DNA from: JABAAE01 sp905480545
GTDB taxonomy: Bacteria > Planctomycetota > Planctomycetia > Pirellulales > Pirellulaceae
Direction of reading: 5' to 3'
Assembly: GCA_943788025.1 (NCBI GenBank)
Contig: CALSOR010000003.1
Location: forward strand, 62,001-126,000
Length of the DNA stretch: 64,000 nucleotides
Shown: positions 45,119-54,962 of the stretch, in pieces
Numbering within the stretch: the stretch's first letter is position 1
How the letters are laid out: every line of letters begins with the position of its first letter
Translations under genes and position numbers: made by a program
The notes under the pieces: model-generated
What the model saw: only the letters and a program-made list of their open reading frames with translations
Databases searched by the model: none
What the model was told of the DNA's origin: nothing

Positions 45119-46102
45119 ATGGCGAATCATGAAAGTAAACTTGGAATGGAAATCGCACTTACGGGCGGAACCGGTTTTATTGGCCGCTACATTATTGGCA
45201 ACTTGTTGATTCATGGTCATCAACTACGCTGCTGGAAACGACCGGAATCTGAAACGCCAATGGTTTACCCCTGTATCAATCAGACCAAAAACACGGTCGC
45301 GGTGGTTGATTCACCGTCTGATTCAATTCGCTGGATCAACGGTGATCTGTCGACTTGCGAGACGGCTGAACAATTGGTGGAAGGCTGCGACGCGGTGATT
45401 CACAATGCGTTCTGGCGTCCAGGAGCTCGATTTCAAGGAGAAGAAGGGGATATCGCTCAGTTTGTAAGCACTAATGTAGTCGGTTCGTTAAAACTAATCG
45501 AAGTTGCGAAAGCGGCGAGTGTTGAGAAGTTCGTCTATGTGTCCAGTTGCTCCGTCCACGAAAAAATTCTGGCGGATCGCCCTTTGGATGAATCGCATCC
45601 GCTTTGGCCAAAAACACATTATGGTGCACATAAAGCGGCGATCGAAAAATTCGTTCATAGCTACGGTTTAGGTGAGGGCTATGGTGTTTGTGCCGTCCGA
45701 CCAACTGGCGTTTACGGCGCTCATCATCATACAGCCAGAAGCAAATGGTTCGACTTGATCAAAGCCGTCGTTGCAGGCGAGTCGGTGGAATGCGTGAGGG
45801 GTGGGAAAGAAGTACACGCAGCGGATGTAGCGGAGTCCATACGGTTTTTGTTAGACACCGATTGTGAGCGAGTTCGCGGCGAAGTTTTTGCTTGTTACGA
45901 TCGATACGTCTCGCAGTTTGAAGTTGCCAGTTTGGCGAAGAAAATATCGGGTAGCAATTCGATCATAAAAGGTGAAGCAACCTTCCCTAAACACGAGATT
46001 GTAAACTCGAAAATCAAATCGATCGGGATGGAATTCGGCGGTGAACGCTTATTACATCAAACGATAGAACAGCTGGTGACGCAAATTCAGGCGAACGCTT
46101 GA
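45119..46102 (+). CDS. NAD-dependent epimerase/dehydratase (extended SDR)
   Basis: About 327 aa, extended short-chain dehydrogenase fold. NAD motif TGGTGFIGRYI at the N-terminus, active-site YGAHKAA (Tyr-x-x-x-Lys) with the upstream VSSCSV serine region, and RPTGVYG. Substrate is probably a nucleotide sugar or another hydroxy-carbonyl compound; not predictable. The start is uncertain: ATG 45119, or ATG 45146, which begins MEIALTGGTGF, the usual family N-terminus. A kinase-like gene follows after 23 bp, probably in one operon. Confidence 0.85.
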   Translation: MANHESKLGMEIALTGGTGFIGRYIIGNLLIHGHQLRCWKRPESETPMVYPCINQTKNTVAVVDSPSDSIRWINGDLSTCETAEQLVEGCDAVIHNAFWRPGARFQGEEGDIAQFVSTNVVGSLKLIEVAKAASVEKFVYVSSCSVHEKILADRPLDESHPLWPKTHYGAHKAAIEKFVHSYGLGEGYGVCAVRPTGVYGAHHHTARSKWFDLIKAVVAGESVECVRGGKEVHAADVAESIRFLLDTDCERVRGEVFACYDRYVSQFEVASLAKKISGSNSIIKGEATFPKHEIVNSKIKSIGMEFGGERLLHQTIEQLVTQIQANA

Positions 46103-46125
46103 TTCTTTTTTAATGAAACTACGAA

Positions 46126-46782
46126 ATGATTCTATCTAAAACACGATTCGACGAATTGCGTTCACGCAATCAACTGAAGATCGCGCTGGTTGGAATGTCT
46201 AATTCAGGTAAGAGCACGACGACAAATGTCCTGCAGCGCGAGGCCCATTTTGCAAAGTTCGAGGTTGATGAGGCGATTAATGGTTCGCTTGGTATCGATA
46301 ACATGAATGCTGCCGCCGAATGGATGGGGTATCCGTTTGACGATCGATACGCGGACAGAAAACGTGAATATCTCGAATTGGAAGCCCGGTTTACGCGACT
46401 GGAAATTCCTGTCGGGCGAAATTTTGTGCTCGATACAACCGGCAGCGTGATTTATACGGATGCCGAACTGCATGATTGGATGAGAGGGCAATTCCTGATT
46501 GTTGGTCTCGAGGTTTCAACGGCCTTATTAGAGCAGCTTGAAAGAGACTACTTTACACAACCAAAAACAGTGGTTTGGCGTGATGAGTTTACTCAGTTAC
46601 CCAACGAGACGGGGAGGGCAGCATTATGCCGTTGTTATCCGCAGTTGTTGGAAAATCGCTCGGTTGAATATCACGCGTTAAGTGATGTGATGATTCCATC
46701 GGAACTTGCTAGATCACCACAATTAACCGCCGACGACTTTTTCGCAGCAGTCAGATTTCGATTGCCTAACAAAATTGCATAA
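46126..46782 (+). CDS. P-loop kinase-like protein (shikimate-kinase-like fold)
   Basis: A 218-aa protein with Walker A GMSNSGKST at 23-31, followed by KFEVDEAI with the Asp placed as in shikimate and gluconate kinases. Later DTTGSVIYTD matches the Walker B-like region. Residues 35-120 diverge from shikimate kinase, so the substrate is unknown. It follows an epimerase gene closely and is ended by a hairpin; joint action on a small carbohydrate is possible but unproven. Confidence 0.72.
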   Translation: MILSKTRFDELRSRNQLKIALVGMSNSGKSTTTNVLQREAHFAKFEVDEAINGSLGIDNMNAAAEWMGYPFDDRYADRKREYLELEARFTRLEIPVGRNFVLDTTGSVIYTDAELHDWMRGQFLIVGLEVSTALLEQLERDYFTQPKTVVWRDEFTQLPNETGRAALCRCYPQLLENRSVEYHALSDVMIPSELARSPQLTADDFFAAVRFRLPNKIA

Positions 46783-47086
46783 AAAAACCGCTCGCGAAAT
46801 ACGCGAACGGTTTCATATGAAAAAGGACCGCCCTTCCAAGGGTTGGACCGACCCGAATGAAATCGAAAAAATAAGAGAGGGGCCAGACCGGAACGGTGGA
46901 TTGAGGAAGAGATAAGTTCAGAATGGTCTGGTGCCCGCTCTTACCTATTTAGAATCGCAACTGCTGTGCCAAAGATTCATAGCCCGGTATTTGCGAAAGA
47001 ACATGCGATTTACCGCTGAAAACAACCATTCATTAAACTTTGAGGCATCTCAGATTGATTCGAACGATCTCGATTTGAGAATCGAA
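46783..47086. other. Intergenic region between convergent genes
   Basis: Holds the hairpin described below and several GC-rich short palindromes. No gene seen. Confidence 0.5.
46788..46814. terminator. Hairpin between convergent genes, likely bidirectional terminator
   Basis: An 11-bp stem with one mismatch (AACCGCTCGCG/CGCGAACGGTT) and an AAATA loop. TTTC follows on the plus strand; a run of seven A precedes it, giving a T-run on the minus strand. Confidence 0.7.
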
Positions 47087-48745
47087 CTATTGATTTCTTG
47101 GAATCGGATTGCCATCATTCGCTTGAATTAACAAATGGAGCGTCTTCGGGTCGAGATCCTTGGGATAGAACTGGACGGAACCATCAAATAGAGATGCCTG
47201 GAATCCGTCCTTAAACGGCAAGCTTTCCATTGATATGTTTTTTTCAGGATCGTATTCGATGTCCTGTGGCTTTGTCCACGGTACGTTGGATTCACCACTA
47301 AGAAACATGATCGTATTCGAAGAGCCGTCAGTGATGTCTCTGAAGGTCGCTTGTTCATTTTCTTTGGCGAAAACGGTTCCTGGGCCAGTGAGTGCAAGGT
47401 ACCGAGTGTTGGTAGCACCAGCGGGATCGTTTGGATGTCGAAACACTGCGGGCATTTGTTTCATGACCTTGGTATTATTTGCACTATCCCATGGCTCATC
47501 AAAGCGGTATTGGTCATACAGTTGTCCTTGTTCGATATAAGGCAGGATTGCGATGCGCCAGCTATGTCGGTCTCCATTGGGGCCAATAATGACAGCTGGT
47601 GGAAATCCTTTGTTGACGTCATGGTAATTGTGCATACCCAGGCTGAGTTGCTTGAGATTGTTCGCGCTTTGTGTTCGTTTCGCAGCGATTTGCATGGAAA
47701 CCAATGCATCCGGTAAGACATTTTTGACAAAGGAACGGTAGTCGGCTCTTGCTGTTATGTGGACTACCTTGCCAATCCGTTTGAACTCTATTGATTTCAC
47801 CAAGTTATTGAAGATTTTGAAGCTCTCCGACATGATCATTTTTTCGTTTTCATTTTTGATGCTCTCGATTGCGTCCTCTTGCGCTGGAACCAACAATGAC
47901 TTGCCAATTTGCAATAACGCTTGAAGAGATGACTCGATGTCCCTGGCGGCCTCGGTATCCTTCCCAAACAAACTGACACGGATTGAAAGTGCTTGATCCA
48001 CCTTGATACCACCAAACGCTTTTTCCATTTTTGCGTTGATTGGAGACACCAATTCCATGATCGGATCACTTGGTAAATCACGATCCTTTAAGGACTTGTA
48101 TTCCTCTTGCCATTTGTCAACGATTTTTTCCCCGAATCCGATTCGGACGAGATAACCGTCAAGGTCTTTCCATTCTTTGGACCTTAGGATCTTTTGTTTC
48201 GGCCGCCGACCTCGGACGAGCTCCTCAATTTTATCCAAGGAATTAACAATCAGCGTTTGGTCATCGGGTTGAAAAACACCAACTTCTTTGTCCCGATATT
48301 TAAATTTGAAATATGTTTTCCCTGAAAGCTCGGCAGTTTCCGGAACCTCATTCCTTGGGATGAGTCGATTCAATCGAAGAATAGCGAGCCCGTCGATGAC
48401 GCTGCTGGATTGCAAAAAGATTCGGGTTGACGGATTTTCGTTGCCGTCGGAGACGGCCCCACCAAACGATTTTAGATTTCGAATTGATGATCCTAGTGCA
48501 TTTTTGAGTCCACCACTGGACTCAATCACATCAAGTAGCGGCAGCAGTTCTTTTTGGTTGGCAAGCAAATCAAAATTGATTTCGTAAGCGACTCCATCGT
48601 CATCCGATTGAAACTTTTGAAAGTCTGATGTGAACTCTTGTGCGGAAATGAGTGGCGTAAAAACGGCACGTTCCGCTAAACCAAAAATGCCGAATGCCGC
48701 AATCGCGTATATGATTTTGAATTTAGAGGGAAATGGTTGAAGCAT
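47087..48745 (-). CDS. Exported DUF1559-type protein
   Basis: A 552-aa protein with a signal segment (IIYAIAAFGIFGLAERAVF). Residues about 50-360 are a long N-terminal domain without a recognised motif. The C-terminal 180 residues match DUF1559: NNLKQLSLGMHNYHDVNKGF, WRIAILPYIEQGQLYDQYRF, DITDGSSNTIMFL, then a reduced final box (ASLFDGSVQFYP) in place of the usual H-x9-DG motif. It lacks the type IV pilin-like N-terminus of most DUF1559 proteins. A paralogue of the same layout lies at 54963-56498. Function unknown. Confidence 0.82.
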   Translation of the reverse strand: MLQPFPSKFKIIYAIAAFGIFGLAERAVFTPLISAQEFTSDFQKFQSDDDGVAYEINFDLLANQKELLPLLDVIESSGGLKNALGSSIRNLKSFGGAVSDGNENPSTRIFLQSSSVIDGLAILRLNRLIPRNEVPETAELSGKTYFKFKYRDKEVGVFQPDDQTLIVNSLDKIEELVRGRRPKQKILRSKEWKDLDGYLVRIGFGEKIVDKWQEEYKSLKDRDLPSDPIMELVSPINAKMEKAFGGIKVDQALSIRVSLFGKDTEAARDIESSLQALLQIGKSLLVPAQEDAIESIKNENEKMIMSESFKIFNNLVKSIEFKRIGKVVHITARADYRSFVKNVLPDALVSMQIAAKRTQSANNLKQLSLGMHNYHDVNKGFPPAVIIGPNGDRHSWRIAILPYIEQGQLYDQYRFDEPWDSANNTKVMKQMPAVFRHPNDPAGATNTRYLALTGPGTVFAKENEQATFRDITDGSSNTIMFLSGESNVPWTKPQDIEYDPEKNISMESLPFKDGFQASLFDGSVQFYPKDLDPKTLHLLIQANDGNPIPRNQ

Positions 48746-48808
48746 ATCGACACCTTAGAAAGAGTGAAGTTGACAGAACGACGAGAAAATCTACCCGGAG
48801 GTTGTTTA

Positions 48809-48833
48809 AAGTCACGCGGGCAATTCGCGACTT
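48809..48833 (-). terminator. Possible terminator after the TPR gene
   Basis: AAGTC-A-CGCG/CGCG-GACTT stem with a bulged A and a 7-nt loop; only three T follow on the minus strand, so it is weak. Confidence 0.4.
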
Positions 48834-48869
48834 CAACCTGATTTACTGAAGGCCTTCATGATTCTTCCG

Positions 48870-50291
48870 CTATTCAGGGTATTCAGCCGCGAATTGATCG
48901 AGTGTTTTGGGGCCGATGTATTCTTGAGCAAACAGTCGTTTCGCTTTTTTAGGTTCACCGAGACGTAAATAAACGACTGCCAAGGCAAGCTGAACTTGCT
49001 TCTGGTCACCGACCGTTTCAACAATTGATTCCAGTTCTCTTTTTGCTTCGATCCAACGGCCCATTCTCGCCAATATCTGTCCGCGTGTTCCAATGAATTC
49101 AGGGCGTGGCGTCTTGCTTTTACCGATCGCTTCATCGGACAGCTTGATTGCTGATTCCAGGTCCGCATTTTGCGAGTTCATTTCAAGCCATGCCATGTTG
49201 TTTTTCACTGAGGCTGGCACGTTCATGCCCCTTGTTGACATGAGGAAATGGGCTTTCGCTTCGTCATAACGCTTTTCATTGGCGAGAATATTTCCCAACA
49301 GAAAAAAGGCCTGTCGCGAAAGTCCCGGAGTGATTCGAAGACCGGGATCCAGATGGCAAATCTGCTCCAAAAGCTGCTTTTGTTCCAGCCGGTTTTTGAT
49401 TCTTAATAGACGGGACATGTAGATACCTATCAACGCCCGGCGAATAGTAAGGTTCGCCGTCTCGTCTTTGTCTATGGTCAGTCGTGTCGTAAGGCTGTTT
49501 TCGGCCTCCGTAAATCGGCCCAGATGAAAAAGTCCTTTTGCACGATACACTACGGCGCCAAGATCATTCTTGTTCTGCAAAAGGCGAGCGTTGAATCCTG
49601 CAATTGCCGTTTTCATTTCTTCGGAGGCTTGGCCGCGATTGGGTGTTTTACTTAGACTTAGAGCAAGTTTATAGCGGACTAAAGGTGATGGATCGTCGAG
49701 TTCACGATACTCAATAACGGCGTTGCCGTAATCTTTCACCGCAAAGTAGCAGTCACCAAGCCATCGATGAATCTCTACGGGGACTGTTTTGTCGAGGGCG
49801 GCGATTCGAAAATGCCCAACCATGCGACCTAACTCCTTTTGATTGACGCTCCGATTTGAGCTGTTTGCAGGTATCTGGATCCCTGCAAGAAAATGAGATT
49901 GGCCGTAACCCGATTTTCCATTCTCCGGCGCGAGTTCGGTTTTCAACTCTGCGGCGAATTCAGTTTCGCCCAATTCTATCGCCGTCACCATCAGCAGATG
50001 TCGCAAGTCTCGAGCAGCGGGTTCAGCTGCCCGCAAATCATCGAAATATTCCTTTGTGTCCGACGTTGCATTGGAGTTATATGCGGCTAACAGCCGCTCA
50101 CCAATTTCACGATCCGAAGCGGCTTTAACCGCAGCCATTAAATCATCTTGAAATGTTGATTCACGATCAAAATAGATGGCAGTCAAAACTACGGCGACGC
50201 AAACCAATCCAATCAACATAAAGGTGAAGATGGATGCAAATATGCGTGTGCGTTCTTTGCGTTCCAGATTATTGTCGGCTCGATCAGGCAT
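48870..50291 (-). CDS. Membrane-anchored TPR protein
   Basis: A 473-aa protein. A charged N-terminus is followed by one membrane helix (IFASIFTFMLIGLVCVAVVL, about 15-36). The rest consists of helical TPR-like repeats from about residue 140 to the end (WLGDCYFAVKDYGNAVIEYR; AKAHFLMSTRGMNVPASVK; LGEPKKAKRLFAQEY). Such proteins act as scaffolds; the partner is unknown. Same strand as the downstream DUF1559-type gene, with a weak terminator hairpin between. Confidence 0.75.
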   Translation of the reverse strand: MPDRADNNLERKERTRIFASIFTFMLIGLVCVAVVLTAIYFDRESTFQDDLMAAVKAASDREIGERLLAAYNSNATSDTKEYFDDLRAAEPAARDLRHLLMVTAIELGETEFAAELKTELAPENGKSGYGQSHFLAGIQIPANSSNRSVNQKELGRMVGHFRIAALDKTVPVEIHRWLGDCYFAVKDYGNAVIEYRELDDPSPLVRYKLALSLSKTPNRGQASEEMKTAIAGFNARLLQNKNDLGAVVYRAKGLFHLGRFTEAENSLTTRLTIDKDETANLTIRRALIGIYMSRLLRIKNRLEQKQLLEQICHLDPGLRITPGLSRQAFFLLGNILANEKRYDEAKAHFLMSTRGMNVPASVKNNMAWLEMNSQNADLESAIKLSDEAIGKSKTPRPEFIGTRGQILARMGRWIEAKRELESIVETVGDQKQVQLALAVVYLRLGEPKKAKRLFAQEYIGPKTLDQFAAEYPE

Positions 50292-50385
50292 TTCGAACTA
50301 AGTGGTAATTGAGTTTGCGGCGGGTAAAAGCTTGTAAATTAACGCAGATTGATTGTCCGCGGTTTCAAGATTGGATTCCGTGGAA

Positions 50386-51987
50386 TCAGGCGATATCCTC
50401 GATACTTTGAATGACTCGATCGATGACTTCTTCGTCTGTTTTTGGGTTGAAAAAGACGGCTTTCCAAGCAGGGATTTTGACTCCATGGGGGCAGTATCCG
50501 ATCGAAGTGGTAAAACTCAGTTGAGCGTCGATACCATGATTTAATGTCGCTTCTCGTTTTTCGTAAAGCCGTTTGATTTCGTGAAAATACTGGTTGCGAT
50601 CTTCACTGGGTAATTCGCCCGCCTCAAGCGCCTCGTAAATTTCTTTTGCATTTCGTCCTCGTGGCAGAACCCACCAACAAACGCTTGGGCCCGGTGTGTT
50701 CAGGTTTACGACTTTACAGAACGATAGCTCTTCAATTCGCGTTTTGAGTTCCATGGCTTTTTCAAAGGCATTCGCGATCAACAAGCGATAGCCTTGAAGC
50801 CCGATTCCATTCAGTGAGGCCATGACTGCGTAGGGACCAATTGCCGGCCGTGAGCATTCAAGCGTGAACAGGGCTGGATCATGCCGTAAATCTGCTTCGG
50901 AAAAATAGGGGATATCCTCCAAAGTGCGGGTCAATCGGCCAAAGTCGTCTCGTTTCCTCACGATGAATGCGCTCGATGGATAGTGCCCCCAACCCATTTT
51001 GTGGAAATCGATTGTGACCGAATCTGCGTGGCGAAAACCAATTGCCATTTCCTGGTTTTTCTTGATCAGTGCCAACGTCTTCTCGCCGCACTCCATCGGA
51101 TTGGCTTCAAGATCATAGTCCGTCAGAAAACAGCTTACCCAGCCAACCGCTGCGTCGACATGCAAGTGTGGCCTGGTCGCCTGATGCTCGTTGGCTTTTC
51201 GCGTCACGATTTCGTCAATCGCTTTAATGTCATCGATACCATAAGCATCTGTTGTTCCAAATGTTGCAATGACAAATGCAACCAATGCCCCGTCAGTATA
51301 AAGCTCATCCAACCGCTGTTCGAGCAAATCCAAACGCATTGACATGTTCTGATCCGTTGGGATCGCATGAAGGTTCTTGACACCGATTCCTAGCCAACCG
51401 GCAAGCGTCGCGTTGGAGTAGTGGCCGGATTCGGAAACGATACCAACCAGCTTTTTGCCGCCAAGGCCGTCCTGCATGGTTTCGGGAGCAACCTTTTCAA
51501 TCCCGAGTTTTCCACCGTAAAGATTGGAAATGGTCCCACCGATTGTGAATACGCCCCATGGCGTTTCGGTGTGATAAAAAATCAAGTTCGCAAGCGCCGT
51601 GATCGATTTGACCTCCAGTTCGTTTGATCGGAGGCAATATTTGTCAGTGCAGAGGTTCGGGTTTTTTAATAGCCCAGCAAGTGAGCCGACAAGTGACGCG
51701 AAATTCGGCGGCCCCTTTACGTTTTCTAAATGCAACTTCGATTGCCAGCTATCCGTTCCCCAGAAGAAAGGGAAGATGGCGTCACGTGCATCCTTCAAGT
51801 TTCCCGGTATTGTGTGGATTTCGGGATTGGCCTGTGCGGTCTCATAGTTCCGCGACATTAACATACCCGGCGGCATCGATTGCTCCGCTTCAAGTGCGGA
51901 GAGCAGTTCATCGAAGATTTGTCGTAAATCGTCGCGTTTGCATGTAAAGAACTCGTCAGTCAGCTCTTTGATTTTGGATTGATCCAT
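50386..51987 (-). CDS. PLP-dependent group II decarboxylase
   Basis: A 533-aa PLP enzyme of the glutamate/aromatic amino-acid decarboxylase group. PLP-binding motifs: HVDAAVGWVSCFLTDYD with the ring-stacking Asp, and the Schiff-base Lys in SVTIDFHKMGWGHYPSSAF. The N-terminal segment MPPGMLMSRNY resembles the substrate-binding loop. ATG 51987 (MDQSKIKELTDEFF) starts the conserved region; the frame is open to 52077. Substrate cannot be fixed from sequence (glutamate, aspartate, tyrosine, diaminobutyrate are all possible). No associated transporter is present. Confidence 0.88.
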   Translation of the reverse strand: MDQSKIKELTDEFFTCKRDDLRQIFDELLSALEAEQSMPPGMLMSRNYETAQANPEIHTIPGNLKDARDAIFPFFWGTDSWQSKLHLENVKGPPNFASLVGSLAGLLKNPNLCTDKYCLRSNELEVKSITALANLIFYHTETPWGVFTIGGTISNLYGGKLGIEKVAPETMQDGLGGKKLVGIVSESGHYSNATLAGWLGIGVKNLHAIPTDQNMSMRLDLLEQRLDELYTDGALVAFVIATFGTTDAYGIDDIKAIDEIVTRKANEHQATRPHLHVDAAVGWVSCFLTDYDLEANPMECGEKTLALIKKNQEMAIGFRHADSVTIDFHKMGWGHYPSSAFIVRKRDDFGRLTRTLEDIPYFSEADLRHDPALFTLECSRPAIGPYAVMASLNGIGLQGYRLLIANAFEKAMELKTRIEELSFCKVVNLNTPGPSVCWWVLPRGRNAKEIYEALEAGELPSEDRNQYFHEIKRLYEKREATLNHGIDAQLSFTTSIGYCPHGVKIPAWKAVFFNPKTDEEVIDRVIQSIEDIA

Positions 51988-52214
51988 CGCTTGAACAAGA
52001 CTCCGTTTTATTAAGATGCCTGTTCTTATCTTACGGCAAATGTCGAAAAACGGTAACAGCCATCGCCGGGACGACATTCAATGACAAAGCGGCTTGGATG
52101 CGATCTAATTTCAGTAGACAAAGCGTCCAAGTCGGGTTGGCGGCAACGTAGACTGGAAGATGTCTAACTTTTGTTTAGCAGCGAGTAAAGATAAACGGTT
52201 CAGCGGGATGGTTT

Positions 52215-53450
52215 TTAACCCGCTTGGAATTCTCGTAATGGTCCGACAGCGAGCGTGTTCGCAGGGTTGAGCGGATACTTTTCGACAACGGCATTGATGT
52301 TACTGAGCGTAATGGAATCATACGACTTCGCAATTTCCGCCACCGTCTTGTACTCTTGTCGCGCTAACCAATTGCTACCAACTGAAAACATCCGATTTTC
52401 AGGGCGTTCACTCCCTAGGATGATTTGCGATGCAATTTTGGCTTTTGCTAGTTCCAATTCGGACTGGGTGACCCCGTCGTTGGAAAGCTTCGTTTGTAAA
52501 TCGAGTAGCCGGTCAAAGTTTTCTTTTGTTGATTCAGGCGAACCACAGAGGAAAGTCATCATCAGTCCCACCGCTTCGTAGTCGTATGCACCCATTGCTG
52601 CATACTCAGCTCGCCCAGAATCAATAAATTCCCAAAACATTCGGCTGCCTGAATCATCTCCAAAGATGGAGGTCAAAACCCGAGCCGCAAACCGGTCGTC
52701 ATCTTCTGTCGCCGGACCGGGACAAAGCTGCAGGACATACTGTTGTGTGGCGGATTCTTTTTCCAAAGAACTGGTTTCAAGATGGGGGGTAGCGGGCGTT
52801 GCCTTGCGAGGCGCGTCAATTTTTGGCCAGGCACCACATTTTTCGTTGGCAACGCGAATCAACCCGTCGAAATCAACGTTTCCAGCAGCAACCAATGTCA
52901 TGTTGCTCGGACTGTATCGCTCTTCAAAATACTGTCGCATCTTTTCTGGCGTCAAGTTGGACACCGTGTCGACAGTGCCGAGAATGCTTTGACCCAACGC
53001 ATGGTCACCGAAATACGATGCCATGATATGTTCATTGCCACCGAAGGGAGGTTGATCGTCGTACATCATGATTTCTTCGCAGATGACTTTTTTCTCCATC
53101 TCAAAATCATCGGTACGAAGTGACGGACGCATGATGTCGCTCAGTAACTCCACCGCGCGATCTTGGAATTCCGGAAGCACAGTTGAGTGGTAGATTGTCC
53201 GCTCTTCGCCCGTCCGAGCGTTGCTGTGCGACCCCATCTCGTCGAGTTCAAGATTGACTTGCTCGGCAGTTCGATTTGGTGTTCCTTTGAACGCCATATG
53301 TTCAAGAAAGTGACTTACACCACCCACTTCAGGAGACTCGTCCCTAGCTCCTGCATTGACGAAGAAACCTAACGCCGTTGAATAGGCATTTGGGTTAACC
53401 TCAGCAATGATTTGCAGTCCGTTTTCAAGCTGATGTTGCTGAAACTCCAC
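52215..53450 (-). CDS. M16 family zinc peptidase, active subunit
   Basis: A 411-aa M16B (pitrilysin/processing-peptidase-like) protein with the inverted zinc motif HFLEH at 47-51 and the third ligand Glu in VICEEIMMYDD. Start is GTG 53450, which has GGAGG 6 nt upstream inside the end of the preceding gene; the open frame to 53486 lacks such a site. Residues 90-411 form the remaining alpha-beta domains. The upstream gene encodes the metal-free partner with a 26-bp overlap, so translation is coupled and a heterodimer is expected. Confidence 0.92.
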   Translation of the reverse strand: MEFQQHQLENGLQIIAEVNPNAYSTALGFFVNAGARDESPEVGGVSHFLEHMAFKGTPNRTAEQVNLELDEMGSHSNARTGEERTIYHSTVLPEFQDRAVELLSDIMRPSLRTDDFEMEKKVICEEIMMYDDQPPFGGNEHIMASYFGDHALGQSILGTVDTVSNLTPEKMRQYFEERYSPSNMTLVAAGNVDFDGLIRVANEKCGAWPKIDAPRKATPATPHLETSSLEKESATQQYVLQLCPGPATEDDDRFAARVLTSIFGDDSGSRMFWEFIDSGRAEYAAMGAYDYEAVGLMMTFLCGSPESTKENFDRLLDLQTKLSNDGVTQSELELAKAKIASQIILGSERPENRMFSVGSNWLARQEYKTVAEIAKSYDSITLSNINAVVEKYPLNPANTLAVGPLREFQAG

Positions 53451-54690
53451 TCGGTTCCTCCAATTGGTTTTGGCCAAGAGATACAAGATTAAAATCGCAA
53501 GGCGGGTTCGCAGCGATGTATTCGTTAATTCGCTCGACGGTCAATCCGTTGATGATGTCGGTGACTTCGTCCAACGTACGAACTTTGCCCAGATGAAAAT
53601 AATCACCTGCAATCGACGCGGCTCTTGAGCGACTTGATTCCTGCTGCATGACCAGTGAGCTGCGGATTGAAACCTTAAGACGATCCAATTCACTTTGGGT
53701 GATGCCCTGCGTTAAACGGTGTAGTTCAGCAACCGTCACATCTAACGTTTCTTGCGCCCGCTCGGCACTGGTTCCAGCGTAAACGAAAATGCTGCCCCGA
53801 TCCTTCATCGTATGCATCGACGCGTAAACGGTGTAGCAAAGCCCACGCTTTTCACGAACTTCTGTAAACAGCCTTGAGCTCATTCCGTCGCTTAGGACTC
53901 CAACCGAACCACGTGCCAGAAAATAGTTGGGGTCCGAATAGGGGATGCTTGGATACGCTAGACCAATGTGGGTTTGATTCGAATCATGTTGAATATGGAA
54001 GTTTCCACCAATGGCAGGGCTTTCGACAACGACCGATCGTTCTTTGCTCTTCCAATCGCCGAACGACGATTCAACTTGCTGACAAAGATTGTCAAAGTCG
54101 ACGTTCCCCGCCACTGCTAGAATCACTCCATTGGGCTGATAGTGCTCTTTAAAGTAGGCTTGAACGTCGTCCATTGTGATCGAAGAAACCGATTCAAAAG
54201 TACCGGTGGAATTGCGTCCGAGCGGTTCCGGGTACCGTCTCCGCCGAAGTTCATTCATCGTTTTTTGTGCGAGATCATCTTCAATGGCGGCGACCTCCTG
54301 AAGGCAGACGTTTCTTCCATCCTCGAATTGTTCTTTTGGAAGGTGCGGTCGGCGGATCAAATCGGCAAAAATGGACAGCGTCTTGTCCATCGATTTGGCA
54401 GGCATGGCTGCACCAAAGCTGGTGTGCGAGATTGAAACCGAAGTGGAGATGTCAGTACCCAAACGTTCCAGGTCTTCTACGTACTGACGACTGCTCCGCG
54501 TCCCGCAGCCTCGTTGAATCATTTCACAAGTGAAATTTCCCAATCCAATTTTTTCCGAGGGTTCAACTTTGCATCCGCTAGGTATCGAGACAGCGAACGC
54601 CGCCGATTCCAACCATGGCATTGATTCGGTGATCAAAGTTAATCCATTTTCAAACGTGTGGAACCGAATGTTTTGAGCGATTTTTGACAC
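53425..54690 (-). CDS. M16 family peptidase-like protein, non-catalytic subunit
   Basis: A 421-aa M16B protein without the HxxEH motif: the aligned region reads GLGNFTCEMIQRG. The rest of the fold is conserved (QEVAAIEDDLAQKTMNEL, VAGNVDF, HIGLAYPSIPYSD, EVREKRGLCYTVYASM, the last being the substrate-binding R/Y region usually kept in the regulatory subunit). It overlaps the active-subunit gene by 26 bp. Heterodimers of one metal-binding and one R/Y-bearing subunit are known for M16B peptidases. Confidence 0.9.
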   Translation of the reverse strand: MSKIAQNIRFHTFENGLTLITESMPWLESAAFAVSIPSGCKVEPSEKIGLGNFTCEMIQRGCGTRSSRQYVEDLERLGTDISTSVSISHTSFGAAMPAKSMDKTLSIFADLIRRPHLPKEQFEDGRNVCLQEVAAIEDDLAQKTMNELRRRRYPEPLGRNSTGTFESVSSITMDDVQAYFKEHYQPNGVILAVAGNVDFDNLCQQVESSFGDWKSKERSVVVESPAIGGNFHIQHDSNQTHIGLAYPSIPYSDPNYFLARGSVGVLSDGMSSRLFTEVREKRGLCYTVYASMHTMKDRGSIFVYAGTSAERAQETLDVTVAELHRLTQGITQSELDRLKVSIRSSLVMQQESSRSRAASIAGDYFHLGKVRTLDEVTDIINGLTVERINEYIAANPPCDFNLVSLGQNQLEEPSGVSATSA

Positions 54691-54962
54691 GGACGGTTGT
54701 TGGGGAAATTATGAAAAGCAAAAGAAATATAGAAAAACGAGTACGTTTTATACGAAAGAAACAAAATGTTTGATAGTCGCCGACGACTTAATCAAGTTGT
54801 CCGGTGGATTGTCGATTTCAAAACGAAACTCAACTACAATAACGAATAGCTTTTCGATGCTTTTTATCGAGATTAATCTGGCAGGTCAGCGGTCATGTAA
54901 ATCACGGACGACATCATCTCCTTTAAATATTTTTAGCCCTATTCACGCGACAGGAAACAAAA

